From assembly GCF_001909055.1 (NCBI RefSeq), contig NZ_LVWI01000032.1:1-64000 (forward strand): a DNA stretch of 64,000 nt, given 5' to 3'. Origin of the DNA: Paenibacillus helianthi (GTDB lineage Bacteria > Bacillota > Bacilli > Paenibacillales > Paenibacillaceae). The position numbers and the translations under genes are program-made. The notes beneath the pieces are model-generated. The model saw only the letters and a list, made by a program, of their open reading frames with translations, ran no database searches and was not told the DNA's origin. Every line of letters starts with the position of its first letter. The first letter of the stretch is position 1. Positions 34,599-44,054 of the stretch are shown here, piece after piece.

Positions 34599-34882
34599 GG
34601 TAAGGCCCCCACCTGATTTAAAAGCCTCCCCGTGCTTCTAAAAAGCACCGATTGGAGCTTTTTTACTGGTTCTTAATTAAGAACATTTCTTTATATATAA
34701 GATAACCCCCATCCCATTCATTGTGAATAACACCAGCGGGTACTTTTAGGTATCCTTTAGCGTATTGACAACTTTAGACATGCATGTTATAGGCATAGGC
34801 AAAAAGACTGTAATCAATCCGATTGAAAACCGGATAAACCATATGTTATGTTAATCAGTAACATTTTCTGGGAGCTGAGACC
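34599..34882. promoter_or_regulatory. Divergent promoter region of the lasso operon with a perfect palindrome
   Basis: The gap holds GTTCTTAATTAAGAAC, a perfect 16-bp palindrome, at 34669-34684, and a GTGCTT/AAGCAC hairpin nearer the cyclase start. AT-rich TATATA-like sequence lies just upstream of the palindrome on the lasso side. The palindrome is a candidate operator for the lasso operon; its regulator is not identified. Confidence 0.45.
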
Positions 34883-35467
34883 ATGGGACCTGCTGGTATA
34901 AATCCAATTTTATTGAATATCCCTGAGAACTTCGAAAGTAATCGTCTACTGATTCGTGCAGCACAGTGGGGAGACGGAGCCGCTGTCAACGAGGCGGTTC
35001 ACGAAAGTCTTGCAGAACTGAGTCCATGGATGCCTTGGGCACAAGTTCCGCCGACTGTTCAGGAATCCGAGGCCAGCATCCGCCGGTCGCATCTGCAATT
35101 CATGGAGCGAAAAGACCTCAGAATGCTTCTATATCATAAGGAATCCGGTCAACTCGTGGGTAGCAGCGGGCTGCACCGGATAGACTGGCAGACGCGCAAA
35201 TTCGAGATCGGGTATTGGGTGCGGACATCTTGCAGCAGGCAAGGATATATCAGCGAGGCCGTAGATGCCATTACGGACTATGCGATTAGAGAGCTGGGCG
35301 CTAACCGGATCGAAATCCGGTGTGACTCGCGCAATACGCAGAGCGCACGGGTGGCCGGGCGCCTGGGCTTCACCCTGGAAGGCATCATCCGAAACGACAA
35401 ATGTGATGTGGATGGAGCGTTAAGAGATACTATGATCTTCTCGAAGGTCCGTGGAATGGAGTACTAG
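34883..35467 (+). CDS. RimJ/RimL-type GNAT acetyltransferase
   Basis: 194-residue acetyltransferase of the ribosomal-protein-serine/alanine type. It shows ESNRLLIRAAQWGDGAAVNE at the start, FEIGYWVRTSCSRQGYISEA (acetyl-CoA motif) near residues 110-129 and NRIEIRCDSRNTQSARVAGR then LGFTLEGIIRN, all diagnostic of the RimJ/RimL branch. GGGAG lies 8 bases before ATG. The acceptor may be a protein N-terminus or a small molecule; it is not known whether it relates to the divergent lasso operon. Confidence 0.88.
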   Translation: MGPAGINPILLNIPENFESNRLLIRAAQWGDGAAVNEAVHESLAELSPWMPWAQVPPTVQESEASIRRSHLQFMERKDLRMLLYHKESGQLVGSSGLHRIDWQTRKFEIGYWVRTSCSRQGYISEAVDAITDYAIRELGANRIEIRCDSRNTQSARVAGRLGFTLEGIIRNDKCDVDGALRDTMIFSKVRGMEY

Positions 35468-35523
35468 TAAGGGGGAGTTACGCTGCAGGAGCTTGAACTC
35501 AAGCACCCGAATACATTTATCAG

Positions 35524-36186
35524 CTAAAGTGTCATAAACTGACCCTGCCGCGCCAGAAAAGCCTCCTTCTCTTTATAATCCGGCATTACACTTCCAAGAC
35601 GGCGCCAAAAGGACCGGTCATGGTTCATATGCAGCAGATGGCACAGCTCATGGATAATCACATAATCGATCACTTCGGGCGGTGCCATGGCAAGCCGGTA
35701 ATTGAAGGTCAGCTTTTTATCCGCGCTGCAGCTTCCCCATTTGGTTCGGGACTCTACGATTTCAATAGATTTGGGCTTCACCTTCAGCACCGTCTGATAC
35801 CGGGTGATCCGCTCGGCAACGATTTTTTTCAGACTGGTAAAATAGAACTTCTTCAGCTCGAGCTTCAGCTTCTCCTCATCCCGCTCACCGGTCTCAATCA
35901 ATTCATGCAGCAAAACTTCCTTCCCGAGGTACAGGAACCGCCCTTCCTCCTGATACTCCTTGGGAGCCGGAAGCTGCCGGGCCGCCGCATTCCTCTGCAG
36001 ACTCTCCAGAATCCATTCTTGATGCCGCTGTACACTACTCCGAATCATCTCTTCGCTTGTGCCCGTAGGCGCCTTAACAATAATAAGCCCCACCATATCA
36101 ATCTGCAGAGAAATTTTCTTCCGTTTGCCGTACTGAATATGAAGCTGTAAGGTCTGTTCTCCAAGTTGGATCTGCATAGCCACCAT
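35524..36186 (-). CDS. YgjP-like M48-type metallopeptidase (DUF45)
   Basis: 220-residue predicted zinc metalloprotease. The zinc motif is IIHELCHLLHMNHDRSFWRR near residues 175-195, preceded by RTKWGSCSADKKLTFNYRL, which is diagnostic of the DUF45/YgjP family. No signal peptide or membrane helix is evident. The start is uncertain: ATG 36186 has no clear RBS, and ATG 36177 (MQIQLGEQ) is an equal candidate. Substrate unknown. Confidence 0.85.
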   Translation of the reverse strand: MVAMQIQLGEQTLQLHIQYGKRKKISLQIDMVGLIIVKAPTGTSEEMIRSSVQRHQEWILESLQRNAAARQLPAPKEYQEEGRFLYLGKEVLLHELIETGERDEEKLKLELKKFYFTSLKKIVAERITRYQTVLKVKPKSIEIVESRTKWGSCSADKKLTFNYRLAMAPPEVIDYVIIHELCHLLHMNHDRSFWRRLGSVMPDYKEKEAFLARQGQFMTL

Positions 36187-36251
36187 CGTTTCTGTAAGAT
36201 TTCATTTCCCCTAAGCTTAGCATGAATTCACTCTACATATGAAGCATGATC

Positions 36252-36305
36252 AAAGAGGGGATGTTTCCGCAGCCGGATAACGGCTTCAGGAACATCCCCT
36301 CTTTT
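36252..36305 (-). terminator. Terminator of the peptide transporter operon
   Basis: AAGAGGGGATGTTCC pairs with GGAAACATCCCCTCTT on the minus strand around a loop containing GCCG/CGGC, followed by TTGATC. It lies about 40 bp after the last ATPase gene. Confidence 0.8.
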
Positions 36306-36341
36306 CATGCCATATTTATGATTTCATAGGCATCCGCGGGA

Positions 36342-37364
36342 TCACGAAGTGGCCAGCGGAAAATGGCAGGCCACCATCCGGCCGGGGAGCAACTCCTCAA
36401 GCTGCGGCTCCTGCTGGCGGCATTTCTCCTGGGCCATCGGACAACGGGTGTGAAACCGGCAGCCTGAAGGCGGATTTGCCGGTGAAGGAACATCACCCTG
36501 CAGCACAATCCGGTCTTGCTTCCGTCTTGGCGTCGGCTTGGGAATAGCCGAGAGCAGCGCTGCTGTATATGGATGCAGTGGAGCGGCGAATAAAGCCTCG
36601 GTCTCTGCGACTTCGACCATTTTACCCAAATACATGACGCCTACACGATCCGAGATGTGACGGACGACATTTAGGCCATGCGCAATGAACAAGAAGGTCA
36701 AACCAAGCTCCTTCTGCAGCTTCATCAGCAGGTTAATTACCTGGGACTGCACCGAAACGTCGAGTGCCGATACCGCTTCGTCGGCAACAATGAACTGCGG
36801 ATTCAGCGCAATCGCACGTGCGATCCCGATCCGCTGGCGCTGTCCGCCCGAGAATTCATGCGGGTAACGGTTTCTCCGCGATGCATCGAGGCCCACCAGC
36901 TCCATTAGCTCCACGACTCTGGCGTCGATTTCCTTGGCCGACATGCTCCGGTGAATACGCAGCGGCTCTCCAATAATATCCTTGACCAGAAACCGCGGAT
37001 TCAAAGACCCGAAAGGGTCCTGAAAAATAATCTGCATCTTCTCCCGCAGCTTCCGCAAATCCTGATGGCTCAAAGAGTGGATATCCTGGCCACCAAACAG
37101 GACCTCTCCTCCAGTAGCGCTTTGCAGTCTGAGCAGTACGCGTCCAAAGGTAGACTTGCCGCAGCCGGATTCACCAACGAGTCCAAAGGTTTCCCCTTTG
37201 CGGATAGATAAGGAAACACCGTCTACCGCCTTTACCTGCCCCACAGTCCGGTTAAGAAGACCTTTAGTTATCGGGAAGTATTTTTTGATATTCTTCACCT
37301 CCACCAGAACTTCAGCGGTGGAGGTTGTCTCCATCATCGGTTGGACTGCCGTGTCATTCGTCAT
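36342..37364 (-). CDS. Oligopeptide/dipeptide ABC transporter ATPase (DppF/OppF)
   Basis: 340-residue ATPase that powers peptide uptake. Walker [21 protein letters not shown], signature [15 protein letters not shown], Walker [14 protein letters not shown], and the C-terminal Opp/Dpp extension with four cysteines ([19 protein letters not shown]), which often binds an iron-sulfur cluster. It overlaps the upstream ATPase gene by 4 bp and is the last gene of the operon. Confidence 0.93.
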   Translation of the reverse strand: MTNDTAVQPMMETTSTAEVLVEVKNIKKYFPITKGLLNRTVGQVKAVDGVSLSIRKGETFGLVGESGCGKSTFGRVLLRLQSATGGEVLFGGQDIHSLSHQDLRKLREKMQIIFQDPFGSLNPRFLVKDIIGEPLRIHRSMSAKEIDARVVELMELVGLDASRRNRYPHEFSGGQRQRIGIARAIALNPQFIVADEAVSALDVSVQSQVINLLMKLQKELGLTFLFIAHGLNVVRHISDRVGVMYLGKMVEVAETEALFAAPLHPYTAALLSAIPKPTPRRKQDRIVLQGDVPSPANPPSGCRFHTRCPMAQEKCRQQEPQLEELLPGRMVACHFPLATS

Positions 37365-38377
37365 GCTTGTCTCACCTCATCTTTGTTGTCAGCTTGAACC
37401 GGCTTACCCTGAAACAGCCAGCAGGCCGCACGGTGATCATCCGTAATCATGAAATCCGGCGGCTCCTTCATACTGCAGACCTCCATCGCATGCGGACAGC
37501 GCGGATGAAAGCGGCAGCCTGTCGGAAGCTGGCCAATGGGCGGAATCGTTCCTTTTATCGTATACAGTTCTCCGCCGCGTCCTCCCTCAAAGCCGGGAAT
37601 GGATTGCAGCAGACCAATCGTGTACGGATGGCTGGGATGATCAAAGATTTCTTCTACCGTGCCCTCTTCTACAATCGCTCCGGCATACATAACAGCAATA
37701 CGGTCCGCAATTTCAGCTGCAACACCCATATCATGGGTGATCAGCAGAATGGACATGCCAAGCTCGGCCTGAAGCTTGCGCAGCAAATCCAGAATCTGAG
37801 CCTGAACGGTAACATCGAGGGCTGTAGTAGGCTCATCGGCGATCAGCAGCTCAGGATTACAAGCGAGGGCAATAGCGATAACCACCCGCTGGCTCATCCC
37901 GCCGGACAGCTCATGCGGATACTGTTTCGCCCGGATTTCCGGTGCCGGAATGCCAACCAGCTTCAGCAGGCCAACAGCCATCTCCGCAGCTTCTTTGGCA
38001 TTTTTATTCTGATGAAGCTGCAGACTTTCGGCAATCTGATCCCCTATCGTGAATACCGGATTCAATGTGGACATCGGATCCTGGAAGATCATAGCGATCT
38101 TGTTGCCACGGATTACCCGCATCTCCTCCTGCGTCTTGGCAGCGAGATCCTGGCCGTGAAAGTTAATATTGCCTTCGAGAATCATCCCGCCTGCATAATC
38201 GATAAGCCGCATAATAGCGAGTGAAGTGACACTTTTACCGCTGCCGGATTCACCTACCAGACACACCGTTTGACCTTTATCCACTGCAATGGAGATTTGG
38301 TCGGTTGCTTTAACCATCCCCTTCTCTGTGATAAAGCCGGTGGTCAGTTTCCGGATTTCGAGTAATTTTTCCGCCAT
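37361..38377 (-). CDS. Oligopeptide/dipeptide ABC transporter ATPase (DppD/OppD)
   Basis: 338-residue ATPase, partner of the DppF/OppF protein. Walker [19 protein letters not shown], signature [20 protein letters not shown], Walker [13 protein letters not shown], and a C-terminal extension with cysteines ([15 protein letters not shown]). The start overlaps the end of the permease gene upstream by 34 bp, more than the usual 4 bp; a slightly later start is possible ([11 protein letters not shown] is the family-like start). Confidence 0.92.
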   Translation of the reverse strand: MAEKLLEIRKLTTGFITEKGMVKATDQISIAVDKGQTVCLVGESGSGKSVTSLAIMRLIDYAGGMILEGNINFHGQDLAAKTQEEMRVIRGNKIAMIFQDPMSTLNPVFTIGDQIAESLQLHQNKNAKEAAEMAVGLLKLVGIPAPEIRAKQYPHELSGGMSQRVVIAIALACNPELLIADEPTTALDVTVQAQILDLLRKLQAELGMSILLITHDMGVAAEIADRIAVMYAGAIVEEGTVEEIFDHPSHPYTIGLLQSIPGFEGGRGGELYTIKGTIPPIGQLPTGCRFHPRCPHAMEVCSMKEPPDFMITDDHRAACWLFQGKPVQADNKDEVRQA

Positions 38378-39324
38378 TTGTCCAGCCTCCTCCGGGATTT
38401 GGTCACTTGCTGTCTGGGATCCAGTCCATCCCGGATACCATCGCCGATAAAGTTAACCGCCAGCACCACAAGCAGGATACACAACCCTGGATATACGGCC
38501 TGCAACGGATCTATCAGCATAAATTCCTGTGCATTACTAAGCATAAGGCCCCAGCTTGTGGCCGGAGATTGAATGCCAAGCCCCAAATAGGACAGTGCAG
38601 ACTCACTTAGAATCGCCCCGCCGACCATCAGAGTCGCATTCACAATAATCGGGAAGCTCGCATTGCGAAGCAGGTGGCGGAAAATAATCCCCCAGTTCGA
38701 TACCCCAATCGCTCTGGCAGCCTCAACATACTGCATCTCCCTAAGCTGCAAAAAATTTCCCCGGACCAGACGGGCAATGCTCATCCAGCTGGTTAAGGCC
38801 AGAATGAGGATCATATACTTAACCTCTGAACCGAAAATGGCCAGCACCAGAATGTTAAGGAAGAGCGTAGGCACGGAGTTCGTCACGTCAACTATACGCA
38901 TAAAAATCGTATCCACCCAGCCGCCAAAGTAACCCGAAATTGCGCCGACAATCGAACCGACGACTACTGAAGCAAAGGCTACTGTAAACCCGATACTCAG
39001 GGAAATTCTCGCACTGTACAATAGTCGGGTGAGAATGTCGCGGCCCAGTTCGTCCGTCCCCAAAAGATGTCCTTCAGCTCCGGGCTTCAGGTTGGGAAAC
39101 ATCATATCAATGGCGTCTGGTTTATATTTGGTTAGAACTGGAGCAAGAATCGCCACAATGATGAAAAAGAGCAGAACGAAAAGCCCGCTCATTGCATATG
39201 GGTTGTGTGAGAACTTTTTCCACAGGATGACCCAAGGACCGGGAGGTCTCTTAAGCTCTGCCGCCGGCAGCCCTTGTTCCACTTTCAATGAATCCGTCGG
39301 AAGTTGTGATTGCCCTATACTCAT
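38344..39324 (-). CDS. Peptide ABC transporter permease (DppC/OppC)
   Basis: 326-residue membrane permease with about six transmembrane segments and the characteristic long N-terminal cytoplasmic tail of the DppC/OppC branch. The EAA loop EAARAIGVSNWGIIFRHLLR is near residue 205, and GTDELGRDILTRLLYSARIS precedes it near 90, both diagnostic. The start overlaps the DppB-type stop by 4 bp. Partner of the DppB-like permease. Confidence 0.93.
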   Translation of the reverse strand: MSIGQSQLPTDSLKVEQGLPAAELKRPPGPWVILWKKFSHNPYAMSGLFVLLFFIIVAILAPVLTKYKPDAIDMMFPNLKPGAEGHLLGTDELGRDILTRLLYSARISLSIGFTVAFASVVVGSIVGAISGYFGGWVDTIFMRIVDVTNSVPTLFLNILVLAIFGSEVKYMILILALTSWMSIARLVRGNFLQLREMQYVEAARAIGVSNWGIIFRHLLRNASFPIIVNATLMVGGAILSESALSYLGLGIQSPATSWGLMLSNAQEFMLIDPLQAVYPGLCILLVVLAVNFIGDGIRDGLDPRQQVTKSRRRLDKWRKNYSKSGN

Positions 39325-40295
39325 GCCGCCTTGCCTCCTTGCTTGCTAAGCTTGACACGAGGGTCTACTACCGCATACAGAATATCCGCCAGCAGATTGC
39401 CCAGTACAACCATAACTGCCGTTACGATGGTTATGGCCATAAGTACTGAATATTCACGCTGGGTCGCCATTTGCACGTACAAGCGGCCCATACCCGGCCA
39501 GTTGAATACACTCTCGGTTAATGCGGCTCCTCCCACCAATATAGGAAGATCCATACCCAGAACGGTAATGATCGGAATAAGTGCATTGCGCAGCGCATGG
39601 TGGAAAATGACCTTGCGTTCTTTAACACCCTTTGCACGTGCTGTTCTGATATAATCCTGATCCAGCACTTCAAGCATGCTTGCTCTCGCATATTTCATAT
39701 AAGACACCAGAAAACCAAGGGCCAGAACGGTAATCGGCAGCACAAGGTGCATGAATAAATCACCAATGTCCCCTTCTTTGCCCCGTGTGTGCATGTCCGA
39801 TAAGGGGAACCAATCCAGCTTCAGAGAGAACCACTGCTGCAGTAGGATTCCGAACCAGAACGTCGGCATCGCAAAGCCGATATAGGAGATGAAGGATGCG
39901 GACTGGTCAGATAATCCGTATACCTTGGTGCTGTTGTAGATGCCCCAGGGAATCGCAATGATCAGGGACACCAGCCAAGCTGCTCCCATCAGAATGAAGG
40001 TGTTGCCGATACGAGGCAACAGCAGATCGGATACCGCGAGATGATTTTTAAAGGTATACCCCAGATCGCCCTGCAGCAGGTCGCCGATCCAGCGAATATA
40101 CTGAATATAGATAGGTTTATCCAGACCCAAATTATGCGCTTGCTGCTTGAATATTTCTGGTGAAAGACCAGGGGACAGCATCACCTGGGTCGGCCCTCCG
40201 GGGGCCGCATGTATAAGAAGAAAGGTAACTATAGTAATCAAAAAGATTACCAGCACTGATTGCAGTACGCGACGGATCAGATATTCTGTCATCAA
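39321..40295 (-). CDS. Peptide ABC transporter permease (DppB/OppB)
   Basis: 324-residue permease starting MMTEYLIRRVLQSVLVIFLI, the standard DppB/OppB N-terminus. It has six transmembrane segments and the EAA loop RTARAKGVKERKVIFHHALR near residue 215, followed by LVGGAALTESVFNWPGMGRL. AGGAGG lies about 5 bases upstream of the start. It follows the binding-protein gene after a 114-bp gap containing a palindromic hairpin. Confidence 0.93.
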   Translation of the reverse strand: MMTEYLIRRVLQSVLVIFLITIVTFLLIHAAPGGPTQVMLSPGLSPEIFKQQAHNLGLDKPIYIQYIRWIGDLLQGDLGYTFKNHLAVSDLLLPRIGNTFILMGAAWLVSLIIAIPWGIYNSTKVYGLSDQSASFISYIGFAMPTFWFGILLQQWFSLKLDWFPLSDMHTRGKEGDIGDLFMHLVLPITVLALGFLVSYMKYARASMLEVLDQDYIRTARAKGVKERKVIFHHALRNALIPIITVLGMDLPILVGGAALTESVFNWPGMGRLYVQMATQREYSVLMAITIVTAVMVVLGNLLADILYAVVDPRVKLSKQGGKAA

Positions 40296-40355
40296 ATGTC
40301 CTCCTAGAGATGGTAAGACATAGAACCCGGAACTCCCTTATGACAAAAGGAGAAG

Positions 40356-40377
40356 AGGAAAGAGAATTCTCTTTCCT
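40356..40377 (-). terminator. Intercistronic palindrome between dppA-like and dppB-like genes
   Basis: AGGAAAGAGAATTCTCTTTC continues to CT as a perfect 22-base palindrome. It has no T-run, so it is more likely an mRNA-stability or attenuation hairpin that keeps binding-protein mRNA in excess than a full terminator. Confidence 0.45.
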
Positions 40378-40409
40378 CCCCCGTAATTCTATTTCCTGTG
40401 TCTGTTTGT

Positions 40410-42149
40410 TTAGTTGGTTACCCACCATTTGAGAGCATGGAAGTACTGTCCATAGCCCAGTGACGGCTCTGGAGCATCTTCGTCTGCCCAATGAACTCTA
40501 GGGCCCGTACCAATGGCTTGACCATATTGATACAGGAACACGTAAGGCAGATCAGTAGAGATTTCTTTACCTACTTCTTTATAAATTTCTTTACGCTTCG
40601 CTTGGTCAACAGTAGAATATCCATCTACCCACAACTTATCCAGCTTCTCATTCTTATACCAGCCGCTGTTCTGTCCAGCAGGCGGGAAGTATTTGGAGGA
40701 GAAGACGCTCTCTGAATCCGGGTCCGGAGTGTTCAGGGACCACGCTAACAGCAACGCTTGGAATTTACCCGGTGTTACGTTCTGGTCAATCCAGGCTGCA
40801 AAGTCAATGGCTTTTGGTGTTACCTCAATGCCGACTTCTTTCAGGTTCTGCTGAATGACAGCAGCAACCTGCTCACGGCGGCTGTTGCCCGCATTATATT
40901 GCAGTTCGAAGGAGAAACGGTGTCCGTCTTTGGTGAGAATACCATCCTTGCCGGCAACCCATCCGTCTTCTGCCAGCAGCTTCTTAGCTGTTTCGGCATT
41001 GTAATCATAGTTAACAGCTGCATCACCCGGATCAGCCCAGGTACCTGGCAGGAACGGTGCGTTCATCAGCGCGCCGACACCCTTCAGAATGTTGTCGACC
41101 ATCCCTTGGCGGTTCAGTGCGTGTGCAATGGCCTGTCTGGTCTTCTGTCCAGCGAACAGACCGTATTTGTCTTTGAAGTTCTTCGAATCAAAGTTGAACA
41201 TTACATATTCGTACTGAGCGCCTGGCTTTTGGATGATATTGATCTTGTCGTTAGCTTTGACCGCTTCAACCTGTGTAACCGGAATAGCACTGATATGGTC
41301 TGTGTCGCCCTTCAGGAGAGCTTGAACTTCGGTATTCTGGTCGGCATAGATTTTATAAACCACCTGTGCAATGTGAGGTTTAACTTCGCCCCAGTAGTTG
41401 GGATCAGCATCAAGGGTATGGCTGTCGCCCTGTTTCCAGGAGGTCCATTTCCAAGGTCCGCTTGTGACGGTCTTGGCCGGGTCAGTACCATATGCATTGG
41501 TTTGCATGGTTTTCGGTGCTACATCCTTCAGAATATGCGCTGGTACAATAGCCTGGCAAAGTGCATAGAGGAAAGGCGCATAAATCTTGGACATCGTAAT
41601 TTTCACAGTGTGGTCATCGACCTTCGCTACGGTCTTCACTTTGTCAAAAGCACTTGTAAGCGGTGATCCGGTTTCCGGATTCTTAGCCGTTTCGATGGTA
41701 TACACCACGTCATCGGCTGTAATAGGCTGACCATCACTCCATTTGATCGTATCTTTCAATTTAATGGTGTATGTCAGTCCATCTGCGGAGATTTCCGGTA
41801 CAGCTGCTGCCAGCGACCAAGGTTCTGCTTGTACATTGCCCTGACGGTCCAGATCATAGAGCTTCGCAAATACGAATTCTGCTACATCACCGGAAGAGGT
41901 GTCGTTAATCATGAGGGGATTAATATTTACGATATCGGAGAAAGAGCTCATAACTATCGTACCGCCATCAACCGGTCCATCTGCAGCCGGTTTAGAAGCA
42001 GCGGGGGCTTCACTTGCGGCAGGAGCAGAGCTCTCTGCTGTAGCACTCGGTGAATTAGTTGCAGTGTTATTTGTACTGCAACCTGTGAATAGAACTCCTA
42101 CAAGAGATAGAACCAGTAAACCAGACCACCATTTTCTCTTTTTCGCCAT
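40410..42149 (-). CDS. Peptide-binding lipoprotein (DppA/OppA, SBP family 5)
   Basis: 579-residue substrate-binding protein. The signal peptide MAKKRKWWSGLLVLSLVGVL leads to lipobox LFTGC, then an Ala/Ser/Pro-rich spacer. The mature part carries family 5 signatures (LKDTIKWSDGQPITADDVVY, RQAIAHALNRQGMVDNILKG). ATG 42149 follows AAAGGAGGAG; the frame runs upstream to 42287 but those residues are not family-like. It is the first gene of the A-B-C-D-F operon and binds peptides outside the membrane. Peptide specificity, including a role in taking up the signalling peptide encoded at 62163-62297, is unknown. Confidence 0.92.
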   Translation of the reverse strand: MAKKRKWWSGLLVLSLVGVLFTGCSTNNTATNSPSATAESSAPAASEAPAASKPAADGPVDGGTIVMSSFSDIVNINPLMINDTSSGDVAEFVFAKLYDLDRQGNVQAEPWSLAAAVPEISADGLTYTIKLKDTIKWSDGQPITADDVVYTIETAKNPETGSPLTSAFDKVKTVAKVDDHTVKITMSKIYAPFLYALCQAIVPAHILKDVAPKTMQTNAYGTDPAKTVTSGPWKWTSWKQGDSHTLDADPNYWGEVKPHIAQVVYKIYADQNTEVQALLKGDTDHISAIPVTQVEAVKANDKINIIQKPGAQYEYVMFNFDSKNFKDKYGLFAGQKTRQAIAHALNRQGMVDNILKGVGALMNAPFLPGTWADPGDAAVNYDYNAETAKKLLAEDGWVAGKDGILTKDGHRFSFELQYNAGNSRREQVAAVIQQNLKEVGIEVTPKAIDFAAWIDQNVTPGKFQALLLAWSLNTPDPDSESVFSSKYFPPAGQNSGWYKNEKLDKLWVDGYSTVDQAKRKEIYKEVGKEISTDLPYVFLYQYGQAIGTGPRVHWADEDAPEPSLGYGQYFHALKWWVTN

Positions 42150-42402
42150 TAAATTTACTCCTCCTTTTGTTAGATCCGTGTAACGTAAACCGTCAATGCC
42201 ATCAGGTTCCAATGTACCCTCTCTGCTAAAGCTTTGTTCAACCTCCCTTGTGTAAATCACAACATCGGTCTTCAAGGTATGTAACAATACCTTACAAAGA
42301 ATCTCTTACCCCTTCAGTCGCTATCCCCAGAATAGACCGAAGGTCAATAAACTGCAGGAACAGCACTTGAGGAGGTAAGGTTTCCCATATAAATTATGGT
42401 TT

Positions 42403-42431
42403 ATATTACATGTTAAATTTTCTTACGTCAA
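42403..42431 (-). promoter_or_regulatory. Promoter of the peptide transporter operon
   Basis: On the minus strand TTGACG (42426-42431) and TAATAT (42403-42408) are spaced by 17 bases. The leader to the dppA-like start would be about 250 bases. GAAAATTT in the spacer resembles half of a CodY box, which would fit nitrogen control, but it is only a half match. Confidence 0.6.
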
Positions 42432-42630
42432 TATCTTTTTTATCCGTTTTTTACCTTGTATTATTTCTATTATATGTATTAGATCGCCTTACAAACCCAT
42501 TACATTTCCTATTTAGATTTTTAATTCCATTAATAGTTAAAAAGATGTAGGTTTCTATCACGAACTATTAAATTATTAATGTAAACGTTATGTGATGTTT
42601 TCATTTATGAATATACATATTTTCATAGAT
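42432..42630. other. AT-rich intergenic stretch upstream of the peptide transporter promoter
   Basis: About 200 bp of AT-rich sequence with no gene. TGTAAACGTTATGT at 42580-42593 matches a cre consensus at 12 of 14 positions but is 150 bp upstream of the promoter, so its relevance is doubtful. Confidence 0.3.
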
Positions 42631-42683
42631 AAAAAAAGCGAACCGCCGAAGAGAGGCTATCCGCCTATCCGCTGTTCGCTTTC
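42631..42683 (-). terminator. Terminator of the diguanylate cyclase gene
   Basis: Minus-strand AAAGCGAAC and GTTCGCTTT (9 bp) flank a 30-base loop and are followed by TTTTATC. It lies about 90 bp after the stop codon at 42776. Confidence 0.75.
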
Positions 42684-42775
42684 TTAAATAATGTAGCCCG
42701 ATTTGGCTCTATCGTATATTTATACCAAATTTTGCGTCGATGTCCGCCAGCCACTCCAGACGTAATTGCCCCCCT

Positions 42776-44002
42776 CTATTTACTCACACAATTCCTGCCT
42801 TTTTTCTTCGCGCGGTATAGGGCGGTGTCCGCTGATTTCATTACGCTTTCCGTGGTTTTGTACTTCTCGTTCTTCTGAGAAACCCCGATGCTTACAGTTA
42901 TGTAGATTTGCTTAGTGGCTTTTGTGCTGGCAGATCTTTTTTTGGATTTGCTTTTGGATCTGCCTTTGGCGCGTAAATTGAAGGCCCGCTTGGATATCTT
43001 GTCCCGCAGCTCTTCGAGATGGGGGAGCACATCATTGATGTTTTTCCCCGGAAAAAGAATCGTGAATTCCTCCCCGCCATAGCGGAAGGCTCTCCCGCCG
43101 CCGGTAACGTCCTGTAAGGTGGATGCCACCAGCTTTAGCACTTCATCTCCGGTATCATGTCCATAGGTGTCATTGAATTTTTTGAAGAAATCAATATCCA
43201 GCATCGCAATGGTATAGTTAAAGCCTAGCTTCATCATGTCCTGCTTGAGCGCCCGCCGCGAGGGCAATCCGGTAAGCTCATCGGAAAAAGCCATCGAATA
43301 CGAATCCTGAATGATCGAAAGAATAAGAACCACCCCTGAAACGGCAAAAAATATCGAATACAGCAGCGGACTGCTGCTCTGATCCAGCACGTAAAACATG
43401 GCTAACAGGACACTGATGAATGAAATTTCCTGTGATGAGGACCGGTATACGATTAACCTGACTAGCAGAATAGCTAAAGTGACGACAAATGCAATAACAG
43501 ACAGCTGCGGTATGGGAGTGACGGCGTGAAGATTTACAGGTACAACATCTGTATTCAATAGATTAAGCCATTTGCTGTCCCCTGATTTCATCTGCCAGAA
43601 CAGAAACAGGCACTCTGCCAGGATCAGAGCGATCCGAAGGCTGCCCCATAAACTGATGATGCCCCGCTCTTTAAAAAACGAAAACAGCGCAATGTTCAAT
43701 GGAATCACCAGACAGATAATAGAATAGATATCCTCCTTCCGCACTGCCATACCCGGAATTTCCGGTAAATAGGTTGTGGAGGCCAGGCAAACCGCCAGAA
43801 TAATCAGAATGTAGAATTCCCGGCTACGGTTAAACTTCCAGGATAATATGGCCCCCACGCCAAAAATAACATACGGAGAAAGACTCGCCGCCGCCAGCTG
43901 TGAATCAGACATGGCATTCGTACGGGTAGACAAAAAGTAGGCTGCCGCAATGAGAAACAAGGGTATGGCTCTGGAAAAGAAAGCTGTAATGGTCGTTCTC
44001 AA
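42776..44002 (-). CDS. Membrane diguanylate cyclase (GGDEF)
   Basis: 408-residue c-di-GMP synthase. The first 225 residues contain about seven hydrophobic segments, a membrane sensor of unknown ligand. The GGDEF domain follows: DELTGLPSRRALKQDM, LDIDFFKKFNDTYGHDTGDE and the active-site RYGGEEFTILFPG near residue 310. The intact GGEEF motif indicates activity. A Lys/Arg/Ser-rich insertion, RAKGRSKSKSKKRSAST, lies near residues 344-360, between the active site and the conserved SIGVSQ strand, where the domain is normally compact. No I-site RxxD is obvious. Confidence 0.88.
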   Translation of the reverse strand: MRTTITAFFSRAIPLFLIAAAYFLSTRTNAMSDSQLAAASLSPYVIFGVGAILSWKFNRSREFYILIILAVCLASTTYLPEIPGMAVRKEDIYSIICLVIPLNIALFSFFKERGIISLWGSLRIALILAECLFLFWQMKSGDSKWLNLLNTDVVPVNLHAVTPIPQLSVIAFVVTLAILLVRLIVYRSSSQEISFISVLLAMFYVLDQSSSPLLYSIFFAVSGVVLILSIIQDSYSMAFSDELTGLPSRRALKQDMMKLGFNYTIAMLDIDFFKKFNDTYGHDTGDEVLKLVASTLQDVTGGGRAFRYGGEEFTILFPGKNINDVLPHLEELRDKISKRAFNLRAKGRSKSKSKKRSASTKATKQIYITVSIGVSQKNEKYKTTESVMKSADTALYRAKKKGRNCVSK

Positions 44003-44054
44003 GCTTAGGTAATTCCCTTCATGGAGTTTTTCTGTGGCTCCCTATTATATCGGT

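Noticed and set aside
34599..34720. Second lasso precursor gene
   Set aside because: No short frame with a leader motif and core-like end was found near the cyclase start.
42580..42593. cre site for the peptide operon
   Set aside because: Two mismatches in the conserved right half and too far upstream of the promoter to support.
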